DNA of 13,520 nucleotides from JAADEM01 sp965371855 (lineage in GTDB: Bacteria > Bacteroidota > Bacteroidia > Bacteroidales > Marinilabiliaceae), in assembly GCA_965371855.1 (NCBI GenBank), contig CBDUZZ010000096.1:1-13520 (forward strand). The letters are read 5' to 3'. The notes below the pieces were generated by a model. That model had not been told where the DNA came from, did not search any database, and was given only the letters and a program-made list of their open reading frames with translations. The number at the start of each line of letters is the position of its first letter. Positions within the stretch are counted from its first letter, which is position 1. A program made the translations under genes and the position numbers. Shown piece by piece: positions 4,579 to 13,231 of this stretch.

Positions 4579-5838
4579 ATGGAAATAAAAAATTATATAC
4601 AAACATTTTTCAGGGATTTTGTGACCATATTGAGTGAGATGTCTCCGTACCTATTGCTCGGATTTTTCTTTGCAGGGTTGCTATACGCATTTATGCCACG
4701 CCAGAAAATTGAAAAGTATTTTAGTGGTAAACCATTAAAGTCATCTATTCTAGCCTCAATATTTGGTATTCCTTTGCCTCTCTGTTCTTGTGGTGTTATT
4801 CCAACAGGTACAGCATTATACAAAAACGGTGCGTCTAAAGGAGGTACTGTTTCGTTTCTCATTTCAACCCCTCAAACAGGGGTAGATTCAATTCTTGCCA
4901 CGTTTTCCTTACTTGGATTGCCATTTGCAATTATACGACCTATTGCAGCATTAATTACCGGAATTACCGGAGGTTTAATAACAAGTCGAATTACTAAAGA
5001 AGATGCAAAGGAAACGCATTTTAAAGAGCCTGAAACAACTGAGAAAAGCATCTTACAACGAGTAAAAGATGTTTTTAGATATGGCTTTGTTGAGTTTATA
5101 CAGGACATATCAAAGTGGCTGGTAATCGGATTGGTATTGGCTGCAATAATATCAGTCCTTATCCCAAATGATTTTTTTAATGTTTTAAAATTATCGCCCA
5201 TACTACAAATGCTTTTGATTCTTGTGGTATCCATTCCTTTGTACATCTGCGCAACAGGTACAATTCCATTAGCAGCCGTTCTATTATTGAAAGGGATTAG
5301 TCCCGGGGCTGCCTTTATGTTATTAATGGCAGGGCCTGCTACCAACGCTGCAACCATAACCATGATTGGTACAGTTTTAGGTAAGAAAAGCTTGTTTTCT
5401 TATTTGGGAACGATAATCGTAGGTGCATTATCCTTTGGTTTGCTTATAGACTATGTTTTGCCAACCGAATGGTTTACCCAAATAGCAAATCAGCACCTCG
5501 CTCATAATCATGGAGAACATTTAACATGGTGGCAGATTTTGTCAGGTATAATACTCATGGCTCTGATTATAAACGGATATATTCAAAAGATGCTAAGTAA
5601 TAAACGTAACGTAATTCAAACTAATAATACTAATATCATGGAAATTCAAACGATTAAAGTAGATGGAATGACTTGTAATCATTGCAAGGCAAATGTAGAA
5701 TCGAATCTTGAGAAACTATCTTTTGTAAATAGTGCAAAAGTTAATTTGACTGAAAAAACAGTTACACTTGAAGGTGATAATATTGAAATTGAGATGGCTA
5801 AAGAAACCATAGAATCATTAGGTTATAAGCCAATTTAG
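4579..5838 (+). CDS. SO_0444/ArsP-type metal efflux permease with C-terminal HMA domain
   Basis: A 419-residue inner-membrane permease of the DUF318/ArsP superfamily, best matching the SO_0444-type Cu/Zn exporters. The two hallmark half-repeats are visible: PLPLCSCGVIPTG at about 65-77 (C69, C71) with STPQTGVDS just after it, and PLYICATGTIPLA at 220-232 (C224) with AGPATNAAT at 251-259. About eight to ten hydrophobic helices are present, and a charged loop at 138-165 separates the halves. A His-containing loop (HLAHNHGEH, about 306-314) precedes the last helix. An Asn/Thr-rich linker then leads to a complete HMA domain (354-419) with GMTCNHC (C366, C369). The fused domain probably delivers cytosolic metal to the pore. 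I chose ATG 4579 over the adjoining GTG 4576. It follows the regulator by 86 bp. Substrate is inferred. Confidence 0.88.
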   Translation: MEIKNYIQTFFRDFVTILSEMSPYLLLGFFFAGLLYAFMPRQKIEKYFSGKPLKSSILASIFGIPLPLCSCGVIPTGTALYKNGASKGGTVSFLISTPQTGVDSILATFSLLGLPFAIIRPIAALITGITGGLITSRITKEDAKETHFKEPETTEKSILQRVKDVFRYGFVEFIQDISKWLVIGLVLAAIISVLIPNDFFNVLKLSPILQMLLILVVSIPLYICATGTIPLAAVLLLKGISPGAAFMLLMAGPATNAATITMIGTVLGKKSLFSYLGTIIVGALSFGLLIDYVLPTEWFTQIANQHLAHNHGEHLTWWQILSGIILMALIINGYIQKMLSNKRNVIQTNNTNIMEIQTIKVDGMTCNHCKANVESNLEKLSFVNSAKVNLTEKTVTLEGDNIEIEMAKETIESLGYKPI

Positions 5839-5931
5839 CTCACCTGATACAAAAAAGATATAAATCTAATCCAGGATTTTGTAAAACAGTTAAGTATATA
5901 AGACGTTTCTTTGTATAGATAAACTAATGTA

Positions 5932-6309
5932 ATGTTTAGAAAAATAGCACATATCATATTAGCTTTGTTCCTGTTGGTTTCAACCACAGGGATAACTTTC
6001 TCTATGCATTACTGTGGTGGAAAATTGGTTTCCACATCTATAAATAAAGAAGCAAAAGCATGTTGTGATGGTGACGGTGGATGTTGTGAAAACAAGACTT
6101 TACACTTCGAAGTTGAGGATGATTATGTAAGTCCAATTGTAGTTGAATACAATACAATTGTTAAGCTTGATGTTCTATTTCCAATTTTATTTGTTCTTAA
6201 CTTTGAATTACTTTCTACAGAAGATAAAGCTACCGTAGCTTTTTACGATTCTTCGCCACCACCAAAAATACAAACACGCCTTTCTTTATTGCAAACATAT
6301 CTTTGTTAG
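5932..6309 (+). CDS. HYC_CC_PP family protein
   Basis: A 125-residue protein recognisable as the HYC_CC_PP family, named after its three motifs: H26-Y27-C28 just after an N-terminal hydrophobic segment (about 7-24), paired cysteines CC at 44-45 and 51-52, and a proline run SSPPP at 107-111. A second hydrophobic stretch lies at about 81-92. The N-terminus looks like a signal sequence or anchor, so the cysteine-rich part should be periplasmic. The protein ends with a cysteine (C125). Function is not established. In Bacteroidota I associate the family with heavy-metal and copper efflux genes, and its thiols suggest metal binding or hand-off. It sits between the permease (93-bp gap) and cusA (109-bp gap). 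Confidence 0.82.
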   Translation: MFRKIAHIILALFLLVSTTGITFSMHYCGGKLVSTSINKEAKACCDGDGGCCENKTLHFEVEDDYVSPIVVEYNTIVKLDVLFPILFVLNFELLSTEDKATVAFYDSSPPPKIQTRLSLLQTYLC

Positions 6310-6418
6310 CATTCTAATTGATTGATTTATAGTTTGATTTAACAATTGAACTGTAGTGTTGCGCATAAATATTTGACGTAACTTTTAATTAATTGAATGT
6401 TTATCAAATCCATTAGAT

Positions 6419-9400
6419 ATGTTGAACAAGACCATAAAATTCTTTTTAGAGAATAAATTGGTGACATTCCTGCTACTTGCAATATTTATTGCCTGGGGTG
6501 TTGTTTCGTCTCCGTTCGGTTGGGAGACTGGTATTCTTCCTTCTGACCCTGTGCCTGTTGATGCCATTCCGGATATTGGAGAAAATCAACAAATTGTTTA
6601 TACCGAGTGGGCAGGACAATCGCCACAGGACATTGAAGACCAAATATCCTACCCATTAACCACAGCACTTTTAGGTATTCCGGGAGTACAAACCATTCGA
6701 AGTAATTCCATTTTTGGAGTATCCAGTGTCTATATCATTTTTGAAGAGGACGTTGAGTTTTATTGGAGTAGAACCAGGATTTTAGAGAAATTAAACTCCT
6801 TACCTGGTGGAACATTACCAACAGGTGTAACTCCTTCATTGGGGCCAGATGCAACAGCTTTAGGTCAAATATATTGGTACACACTGGAAGGACGTGATAA
6901 AAAAGGTAAGCCAAATGGTGGATGGGATCCGCACGAGCTTAGAACCATACAAGACTTTTATGTGAAGTATGGCTTAACTTCTGCAAAGGGAGTTTCCGAA
7001 GTGGCATCCATCGGTGGGTTTATAAAAGAATATCAAATTGATATAGACCCCAATGCAATGAAAGCACATGGTGTAACAGTTTCTCAAATAATGAATGCTG
7101 TTAAGAAAAGCAATCTTGATATTGGAGCACGTACTATTGAGTTCAATAGAGTTGAATACCTGATTAGGGCTTTGGGATATATCAAGAGCCTTGATGATAT
7201 CGAAATGAGTGTTGTAAGTGTAAAAAACAATATTCCTATTCGAATAAAAGATGTCGCAAAGGTTGGCTTTGGCCCGGCTACCAGACGAGGTGGTTTAGAT
7301 AAAGGAGGCGCTGAAGCTGTGGGCGGAGTTGTTGTTGCTCGTTACGGTGCAAACCCTTTAGAGGTAATTAATAATGTTAAGAATAAAATTGACGAATTAT
7401 CGAAAGGTTTACCATCGAAAATATTGGATGATGGAACGGTTTCAAAAGTAACCATTGTTCCTTTTTATGACCGCACAGGCTTAATTAAAGAAACGCTTGG
7501 AACGCTTGAAGAAGCCTTAACCTTGGAAGTTCTTATCAGTATTATTGTAATCATTATTCTTGTACTTAACCTAAGAGCCTCTTTTTTAATATCAAGCTTA
7601 TTGCCAATTGGTGTTTTAATGACATTTATTGCCATGCGTAGATTTGGGGTTGATGCTAATATTGTTGCACTTTCAGGTATCGCAATCGCAATCGGAGTAA
7701 TGGTAGATGTTGGTGTGGTGTTTACCGAAAATATCATTCAGCATATTGAGAAGCTTGAGAATAAAGGCAAAAAGCTGATAAATATTATTTATGAATCTAC
7801 TGTCGAAGTTGCTCCGGCTGTTATTACAGCTTTAACAACTACAATTGTCAGTTTCTTACCTGTATTTGCTATGCAAGCTGCGGAAGGGAAACTATTTAAA
7901 CCTTTGGCTTTTACAAAAACCTTTGCAATGGTTTCTGCCCTTATTATTGGCTTAACCATCATTCCGGCATTAGCGCATATTATTTTCTCCATTAAGATTG
8001 ACAGAAAAAGGACAAAGCAAATATCAAATATTGCATTGGTTTTATTGGGAATCAGTTTTGTGTTTTTCGGAAAGCTATTTATAGCTATTGCTCTTGTTGG
8101 AATAGGTATTAATAACCTATTGGATTTTAAGTGGCAGGAAGCAAGAAAGGAGTTTCCAAATTACATCAACATTGGAATTATAGCTCTAATTGTAGTTTGG
8201 TTGCTAACAAAAGAATGGATGCCACTTGGAGCGCAAAACAGTGATACTTCCAATCTTGTGTTTGTTGTACTATTAGTCGGGTTTGTAATAGCATTTATGT
8301 TGTTTGTGATTAAGTCATATTCAAAAATCCTTTCTTGGGCATTAGCCAATAAATGGCAGTTCTTAAGTATTCCCATCGCTGTGATTCTGTTTGGAATTTT
8401 AACATGGCAGGGTATTGATAAAGTTCTCTCCTTTGCTCCCGATGGAATTAAGCAAAGTAATGCATGGTTATCCCTAAATAAAACCTTTCCGGGTATTGGA
8501 AAAGAGTTTATGCCTTATTTAGATGAAGGTTCATTTTTATTGATGCCTACAACAATGCCACATTCGGGTATTGAGGAAAACCTTGAGGTAATTCGGATGC
8601 TCGATAGAAAAGTGAACGCCATTCCTGAAGTAGATAATGTTGTTGGAAAATGGGGGCGTGTAAGTTCTGCTCTCGATCCGGCACCCACTTCGATGTACGA
8701 AAATGTAATTAACTACAAATCGGAATACATGTTGGATGAAAATGGTCACCGATTGAGGTTCAAAACCGATAAAGATGGGGCATTCATTTTAATCGATGGT
8801 ACTATTTACAATTCCAAAAAGGATGATTTCAAAGTAATAGATGGAAGTCAACTTATAGAAGACAAATCAGGCGAATATTACAGACAATGGAGGGAGCATA
8901 TTAAAACTCCAAATGACATTTGGACTAAAATTGTTTCACAATCAAATATACCGGGATTAACATCCGCTCCTAAATTGCAACCTATTCAAACTCGTTTGAT
9001 CATGCTTCAAACAGGGATGCGTGCCCCTATGGGAATTAAAGTTTTCGGTCCCGACTTAGAAACAATTGAAAAGGTGGGGTATGAATTGGAGAATCATTTA
9101 AAACATGTAGAAGGTGTTGAGCCTATGTCTGTGTTTGCTGATAGGGTTGTTGGTAAGCCATACCTGGAATTAGATATTGACCGAAGTGCAATTTCTCGAT
9201 ATGGATTAACTATTGCTGATTTGCAGATGACTTTAAGTAGTGCCATTGGTGGTATGAAATTAACTTCAACAGTTGAAGGACGAGAGCGTTTCCCCGTGAG
9301 AGTTCGATATGCTCGTGAGTATAGAGACAATCCCGAAGATTTAAAGCGGATTTTAATACCTACTCCAACAGGTGTTCAAGTGCCATTGGGTGAGATAGCC

Positions 9401-10216
9401 GATATTAATTACACACGTGGGCCACAGCTCATAAAAAGTGAAAACACATTTCTTGTTGGTTATGTAATCTTCGATAAAAAAGAAGGTTTTGCAGAGGTTG
9501 ATGTTGTTGAGAATGCTCAAGAGTACTTGGATGAAAAAGCAGAACAAGGAGTTTTTGCTATTCCTGCTGGAGTAAATTATAGATTCACAGGAAACTATGA
9601 GAATCAAATTCGAGCAACTAAAAGGTTGTTGGTTGTCATTCCGATTTCTCTCATCCTAATCTTCTTAATACTGTATTTTCAGTTTAGGTCTGTTACAGCA
9701 GCCAGCTTGATTTTTACAGGGATATTTGTTGCTTTTTCAGGTGGATTTATCATGCTATGGCTTTATAGTCAATCATGGTTTATGAATTTCTCATTAGGAG
9801 GTATTCATCTACAAGATATGTTCCAGATTCACACCATAAATCTGAGTGTGGCGGTGTGGGTAGGCTTTATCGCCCTGTTTGGAATTGCCACAGATGATGG
9901 GGTACTTATTAGCACTTACCTAAAGCAGATTTTTGATAAGAAACAACCCGAAACAGTTAACGAAATCAGGGAGAAAGTTTTGGAAGCTGGACTCAAAAGG
10001 GTACGACCTGCAATGATGACAACAGCAACAACAATCATTGCCCTTTTACCTGTTTTGACATCAACCGGTAAAGGTTCTGATATTATGGTTCCGATGGCAA
10101 TACCATCAGTTGGAGGTATGCTCATTGCCACACTAACCATTTTTGTAGTACCTGTATTATATAGCATGTGGCAAGAAAAGAAAGTAAAACAATTGTCTAA
10201 CTCATTAAATAAATAA
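6419..10216 (+). CDS. cusA: CusA/CzcA-type heavy-metal RND efflux pump
   Basis: A 1265-residue inner-membrane RND transporter that exports metal ions using the proton gradient. The N-terminus has one membrane helix, then the HME-RND signature around DAIPDIGENQQIVYTEWAGQ (48-67). The fourth-helix motif GIAIAIGVMVDVGVVFTENI contains the proton-relay residues D430 and E437. The second half has FMPYLDEGSFLLMPTT starting near 697, a methionine-rich periplasmic section (RLIMLQTGMRAPMGIKVFG), and a tenth-helix region FGIATDDGVLISTYLK. The protein is about 220 residues longer than E. coli CusA. Extra sequence includes additional hydrophobic segments at about 535-660 and a periplasmic insert near 775-850. 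Long versions of this kind are, as far as I know, common in Bacteroidota. CusC follows after 4 bp, so the two are co-transcribed. Copper or silver is favoured over cobalt/zinc/cadmium by the methionines and neighbours. Confidence 0.93.
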   Translation: MLNKTIKFFLENKLVTFLLLAIFIAWGVVSSPFGWETGILPSDPVPVDAIPDIGENQQIVYTEWAGQSPQDIEDQISYPLTTALLGIPGVQTIRSNSIFGVSSVYIIFEEDVEFYWSRTRILEKLNSLPGGTLPTGVTPSLGPDATALGQIYWYTLEGRDKKGKPNGGWDPHELRTIQDFYVKYGLTSAKGVSEVASIGGFIKEYQIDIDPNAMKAHGVTVSQIMNAVKKSNLDIGARTIEFNRVEYLIRALGYIKSLDDIEMSVVSVKNNIPIRIKDVAKVGFGPATRRGGLDKGGAEAVGGVVVARYGANPLEVINNVKNKIDELSKGLPSKILDDGTVSKVTIVPFYDRTGLIKETLGTLEEALTLEVLISIIVIIILVLNLRASFLISSLLPIGVLMTFIAMRRFGVDANIVALSGIAIAIGVMVDVGVVFTENIIQHIEKLENKGKKLINIIYESTVEVAPAVITALTTTIVSFLPVFAMQAAEGKLFKPLAFTKTFAMVSALIIGLTIIPALAHIIFSIKIDRKRTKQISNIALVLLGISFVFFGKLFIAIALVGIGINNLLDFKWQEARKEFPNYINIGIIALIVVWLLTKEWMPLGAQNSDTSNLVFVVLLVGFVIAFMLFVIKSYSKILSWALANKWQFLSIPIAVILFGILTWQGIDKVLSFAPDGIKQSNAWLSLNKTFPGIGKEFMPYLDEGSFLLMPTTMPHSGIEENLEVIRMLDRKVNAIPEVDNVVGKWGRVSSALDPAPTSMYENVINYKSEYMLDENGHRLRFKTDKDGAFILIDGTIYNSKKDDFKVIDGSQLIEDKSGEYYRQWREHIKTPNDIWTKIVSQSNIPGLTSAPKLQPIQTRLIMLQTGMRAPMGIKVFGPDLETIEKVGYELENHLKHVEGVEPMSVFADRVVGKPYLELDIDRSAISRYGLTIADLQMTLSSAIGGMKLTSTVEGRERFPVRVRYAREYRDNPEDLKRILIPTPTGVQVPLGEIADINYTRGPQLIKSENTFLVGYVIFDKKEGFAEVDVVENAQEYLDEKAEQGVFAIPAGVNYRFTGNYENQIRATKRLLVVIPISLILIFLILYFQFRSVTAASLIFTGIFVAFSGGFIMLWLYSQSWFMNFSLGGIHLQDMFQIHTINLSVAVWVGFIALFGIATDDGVLISTYLKQIFDKKQPETVNEIREKVLEAGLKRVRPAMMTTATTIIALLPVLTSTGKGSDIMVPMAIPSVGGMLIATLTIFVVPVLYSMWQEKKVKQLSNSLNK

Positions 10217-10220
10217 GGTT

Positions 10221-11456
10221 ATGAAAAGATTAGTTTACATACTGACCATAGTACTTCTGACCTTATCAGGAAAAGTTTCTTCCCAAGAAGAGCTAAATCA
10301 ATATCTTGAAATAGCAGCAAAAAACAATCCTGCTTTAAAAGTTCAGTTTAACGAGTACATGGCAGCTTTAGAAAAAGTACCACAAGTTGGGGCTTTACCC
10401 GACCCTGTGGTAGCTTTTGGGTACTTCATTCAACCAGTTGAAACAAGAGTCGGCCCACAGCAAGCTAAAATATCAGCTTCACAAATGTTTCCTTGGTTTG
10501 GAACATTGTCGGTTCGTGAAAATTCAGTTGAATCCTTGGCTAAAGCCAAATACGAAGTTTTTGAGGAAGTAAAATCAAAATTATTCTACGATGTAAAATC
10601 AACGTATTACAATCTGTTTTTTATAAATCAGGCAATAAAAATTTCAGTAGAGAATATTGATATTTTATCATCCTTCAAGAACCTTGCTAACATCAAAGTT
10701 GAATCCGGTTCGGCTTCTTCCGTTGATGCCTATCGTGTTCAAATGGAGATTAACGACCTTGAAAATCAATTGGCTCTGATAAAAGATAATGCACTTGTGT
10801 TGTCTGTCAAGTTCAATAGTTATTTAAATGTAGATAAGAACTCCAATATTCAAATTGCAGATAAGCTAACCGACCTATCACTGTACGATAAGAATAGTGC
10901 CTTAGATAGTGTGTTGGTAAACAACAACGCTTTAGCTGCATTTGATTATCAGATTAAGGGTTTGCAGCATCGTCAAAAGCTTGCTTCAAAAGAAGGTTTG
11001 CCACAATTTATTATTGGTATTGATTACACCTTTATTGGAGAAGGGACTTCTACTGCACCAAATGCCGGGCAAGATGCTTTCATGTTTCCAAAGGTGGGAA
11101 TAGTTGTTCCGTTGTATCGAAAAAAATACAAAGCCAAAGTACAGGAGGTAATCTATTTGCAAGAAGCAAAATCTAATGAGAAATCTGATAAAGAAAACAC
11201 ATTGACTGTACTATTTGAAAGTGTTTGGAAGGATTATCAAGATGCTGTTAGACGAAATGTTTTATATCAGGAACAAGAAGACTTGGCCGAAAAGTCGCTA
11301 TCTATTCTTGAATCAGAATACGCTACAAGCAATACGAATTTCGAAGAAATTTTAAGAATGGAGCGTAAACTCCTGAAATATGCTTTGGAACGACAAAAAG
11401 CTTCATCTGATAAAGAAGCTGCCATTGCTTTTATCCATTATTTACAAGGTCAATAA
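10221..11456 (+). CDS. cusC: CusC/TolC-type outer-membrane efflux channel
   Basis: A 411-residue outer-membrane efflux protein that forms the exit duct for the CusBA pump. Residues 1-21 are a signal peptide, probably cleaved after SSQ. There is no lipobox cysteine, so unlike E. coli CusC it is not obviously a lipoprotein. The mature part has the two OEP repeats of long amphipathic helices: ALPDPVVAFGYF (58-69) and SQMFPWFGTL (87-96) open the first, a VESGSASSVDAYR motif lies at about 160-172, and ASKEGLPQFIIGIDYTFIGE (254-273) opens the second. PLYRKKYKAKVQE (299-311) and NTNFEEILRMERKLL (372-386) follow. At 411 residues it is near the short end of the family. It starts 4 bp after cusA and precedes cusB by 88 bp. 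Confidence 0.9.
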   Translation: MKRLVYILTIVLLTLSGKVSSQEELNQYLEIAAKNNPALKVQFNEYMAALEKVPQVGALPDPVVAFGYFIQPVETRVGPQQAKISASQMFPWFGTLSVRENSVESLAKAKYEVFEEVKSKLFYDVKSTYYNLFFINQAIKISVENIDILSSFKNLANIKVESGSASSVDAYRVQMEINDLENQLALIKDNALVLSVKFNSYLNVDKNSNIQIADKLTDLSLYDKNSALDSVLVNNNALAAFDYQIKGLQHRQKLASKEGLPQFIIGIDYTFIGEGTSTAPNAGQDAFMFPKVGIVVPLYRKKYKAKVQEVIYLQEAKSNEKSDKENTLTVLFESVWKDYQDAVRRNVLYQEQEDLAEKSLSILESEYATSNTNFEEILRMERKLLKYALERQKASSDKEAAIAFIHYLQGQ

Positions 11457-11544
11457 CAGGCATAGCCTGATTTAATATTGAGAAAAGTAAGGCACTCTAT
11501 TTTAGGAAGAAGCAAACAGAGTCAAAAACATAAAACAATTGAAA

Positions 11545-13197
11545 ATGAAAACAAATATAAATAAACGAAATATTAAGCTAATAGCCATTGCAATGGTAGC
11601 AGGCTTATTTTTAGGGTGGTTGTTTTTTCATTCTTCGAGTAATGAAAGCACGCATAATCAAGAACAAGAAACGGTAGCTGAAGAAACAGTTTACACATGT
11701 TCAATGCATCCACAGATTAAACAAAACAAACCGGGATTATGCCCAATTTGTGCGATGGATTTAGTGCCAATGGCAACTATGGCATCAGAAGGGGAACATG
11801 TTGACCCCAATGAAATACAAATGACGGAATCAGCCTCGGCATTAGCATCAGTTCAAACGACAATTGTTAAGCAAGGTGTTCCTGAAAAAGACGTACAATT
11901 ACTAGGTAAAGTACAAGCTGACGAGCGCAATATATCAGAACTAACGGCACGTTTTGGGGGCAGAATCGAAAAGCTCTTTATTAACTATACCGGACAAAAA
12001 GTTCGTAAGGGTGAAAAGCTGGGGACTATCTATTCTCCTGAGTTGATAACTGCACAGAAAGAATTATTGGAGTCATTAAAATATAAGACTTCCAATCCAT
12101 CTTTTTATAAAGCTACACGTACCAAACTAAAGCTTTGGGATTTAACAGAACAGCAAATTGATGCTATTGAAACACGGGGAGAGACAAAAACCTACTTCGA
12201 TATTCAAGCTCCAATTAGTGGTACAGTAACAAAAAGGCATGTGTCTGTTGGTGACTATGTGAAAGAAGGCTCTGCATTATTTGAAGTGATAAATCTTTCA
12301 AAGGTTTGGGTAATGTTTGATGCTTACGAAAGTGATTTGCCCTGGATTAAAAAGGGAGATAATATTGAGTTTTCTATTCAATCAGTTCCGGGCAAACAAC
12401 ATAATGGTAAAGTAACATTTATCGACCCTTTTATAGATGCACAAACCAGAGTGGCAAAAGTGCGTGTAGAGCTTAATAATGCTGATGGTCAATTAAAACC
12501 TGAGATGTTTGCCAATGGAATATTACAGTCGAATATCGCATTAAATGCCAATGAATTACTAATTCCAAAATCGGCTATTCTTTGGACAGGTAAAAGAGCT
12601 GTGGTTTATGTAAAAGTTCCTGAGAGAGAAACAACATCCTTTATTTACCGAGAAATAATACTCGGCCCCGAAGCAGGTAATTTTTATGTGGTAAGCGAAG
12701 GACTTTCGGAAGGAGAAGAAATTGCAATGAACGGTGTGTTTAAGATTGATGCAGCATCTCAATTGGCAGGTAAACCAAGTATGATGAATCCCGGAGGCGG
12801 TAAAGTATCTACAGGTCATAATCATGGTGAAATGGAATCAGGAAATGAACCAATTGAAGACTACTCTATCCATCAGGCTGTGAATGAAAACCCCAAAGAT
12901 GAACATGAAGGGCATAATATGGAAGCTAATTTGAAACATGAAATGTTCAAGGTTTCTGGCAACTGTGGAATGTGCGAAGAAACTATAGAAACAGCAGTTA
13001 ATGCACTTGATGGTGTTAATGAAGGAGATTGGAGTCAGGAAACAAAGATGATTCATGTATCCTTTAACTCCGATAAGGTTAAGCTTGCCGAAATACATAA
13101 AGCTATAGCAAAGGCAGGTTATGATACTGAACTGGAGAAAGCAAACGATGAAGTTTATAATAATCTTCCCGGTTGCTGCCAGTATACAAGAGAATAG
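11545..13197 (+). CDS. cusB: CusB-type adaptor with N-terminal metal-binding and C-terminal HMA domains
   Basis: A 550-residue periplasmic adaptor that links CusA to CusC and hands metal to the pump. An N-terminal anchor (11-28) is followed by a heavy-metal-binding domain, YTCSMHPQIKQNKPGLCPIC (50-69; C52, C66, C69). Next come the barrel-sandwich/lipoyl segments (RIEKLFINYTGQKVRKGEKL at 140-159 and FDIQAPISGTVTKRHVSVGD at 218-237), the hairpin between them, and the beta-barrel and membrane-proximal parts up to about 410. A His/Met-rich linker (GHNHGEME, HEGHNME) leads to a C-terminal HMA domain from about 465, with GNCGMC (C474, C477) and a terminal LPGCCQY. The domain count exceeds that of E. 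coli CusB. I chose ATG 11545; an in-frame TTG lies two codons upstream. The binding domain reads CSMHP and CAMDL where CPMHP and CGMDL are usual, with all three cysteines kept. Confidence 0.92.
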   Translation: MKTNINKRNIKLIAIAMVAGLFLGWLFFHSSSNESTHNQEQETVAEETVYTCSMHPQIKQNKPGLCPICAMDLVPMATMASEGEHVDPNEIQMTESASALASVQTTIVKQGVPEKDVQLLGKVQADERNISELTARFGGRIEKLFINYTGQKVRKGEKLGTIYSPELITAQKELLESLKYKTSNPSFYKATRTKLKLWDLTEQQIDAIETRGETKTYFDIQAPISGTVTKRHVSVGDYVKEGSALFEVINLSKVWVMFDAYESDLPWIKKGDNIEFSIQSVPGKQHNGKVTFIDPFIDAQTRVAKVRVELNNADGQLKPEMFANGILQSNIALNANELLIPKSAILWTGKRAVVYVKVPERETTSFIYREIILGPEAGNFYVVSEGLSEGEEIAMNGVFKIDAASQLAGKPSMMNPGGGKVSTGHNHGEMESGNEPIEDYSIHQAVNENPKDEHEGHNMEANLKHEMFKVSGNCGMCEETIETAVNALDGVNEGDWSQETKMIHVSFNSDKVKLAEIHKAIAKAGYDTELEKANDEVYNNLPGCCQYTRE

Positions 13198-13231
13198 TAT
13201 ACAAAATTTAAATAAATATAAATTAGAAATT

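Noticed and set aside
4872..5363. 163-residue minus-strand frame inside the permease gene
   Set aside because: It is a mirror frame of a conserved membrane protein gene and has no independent signal.
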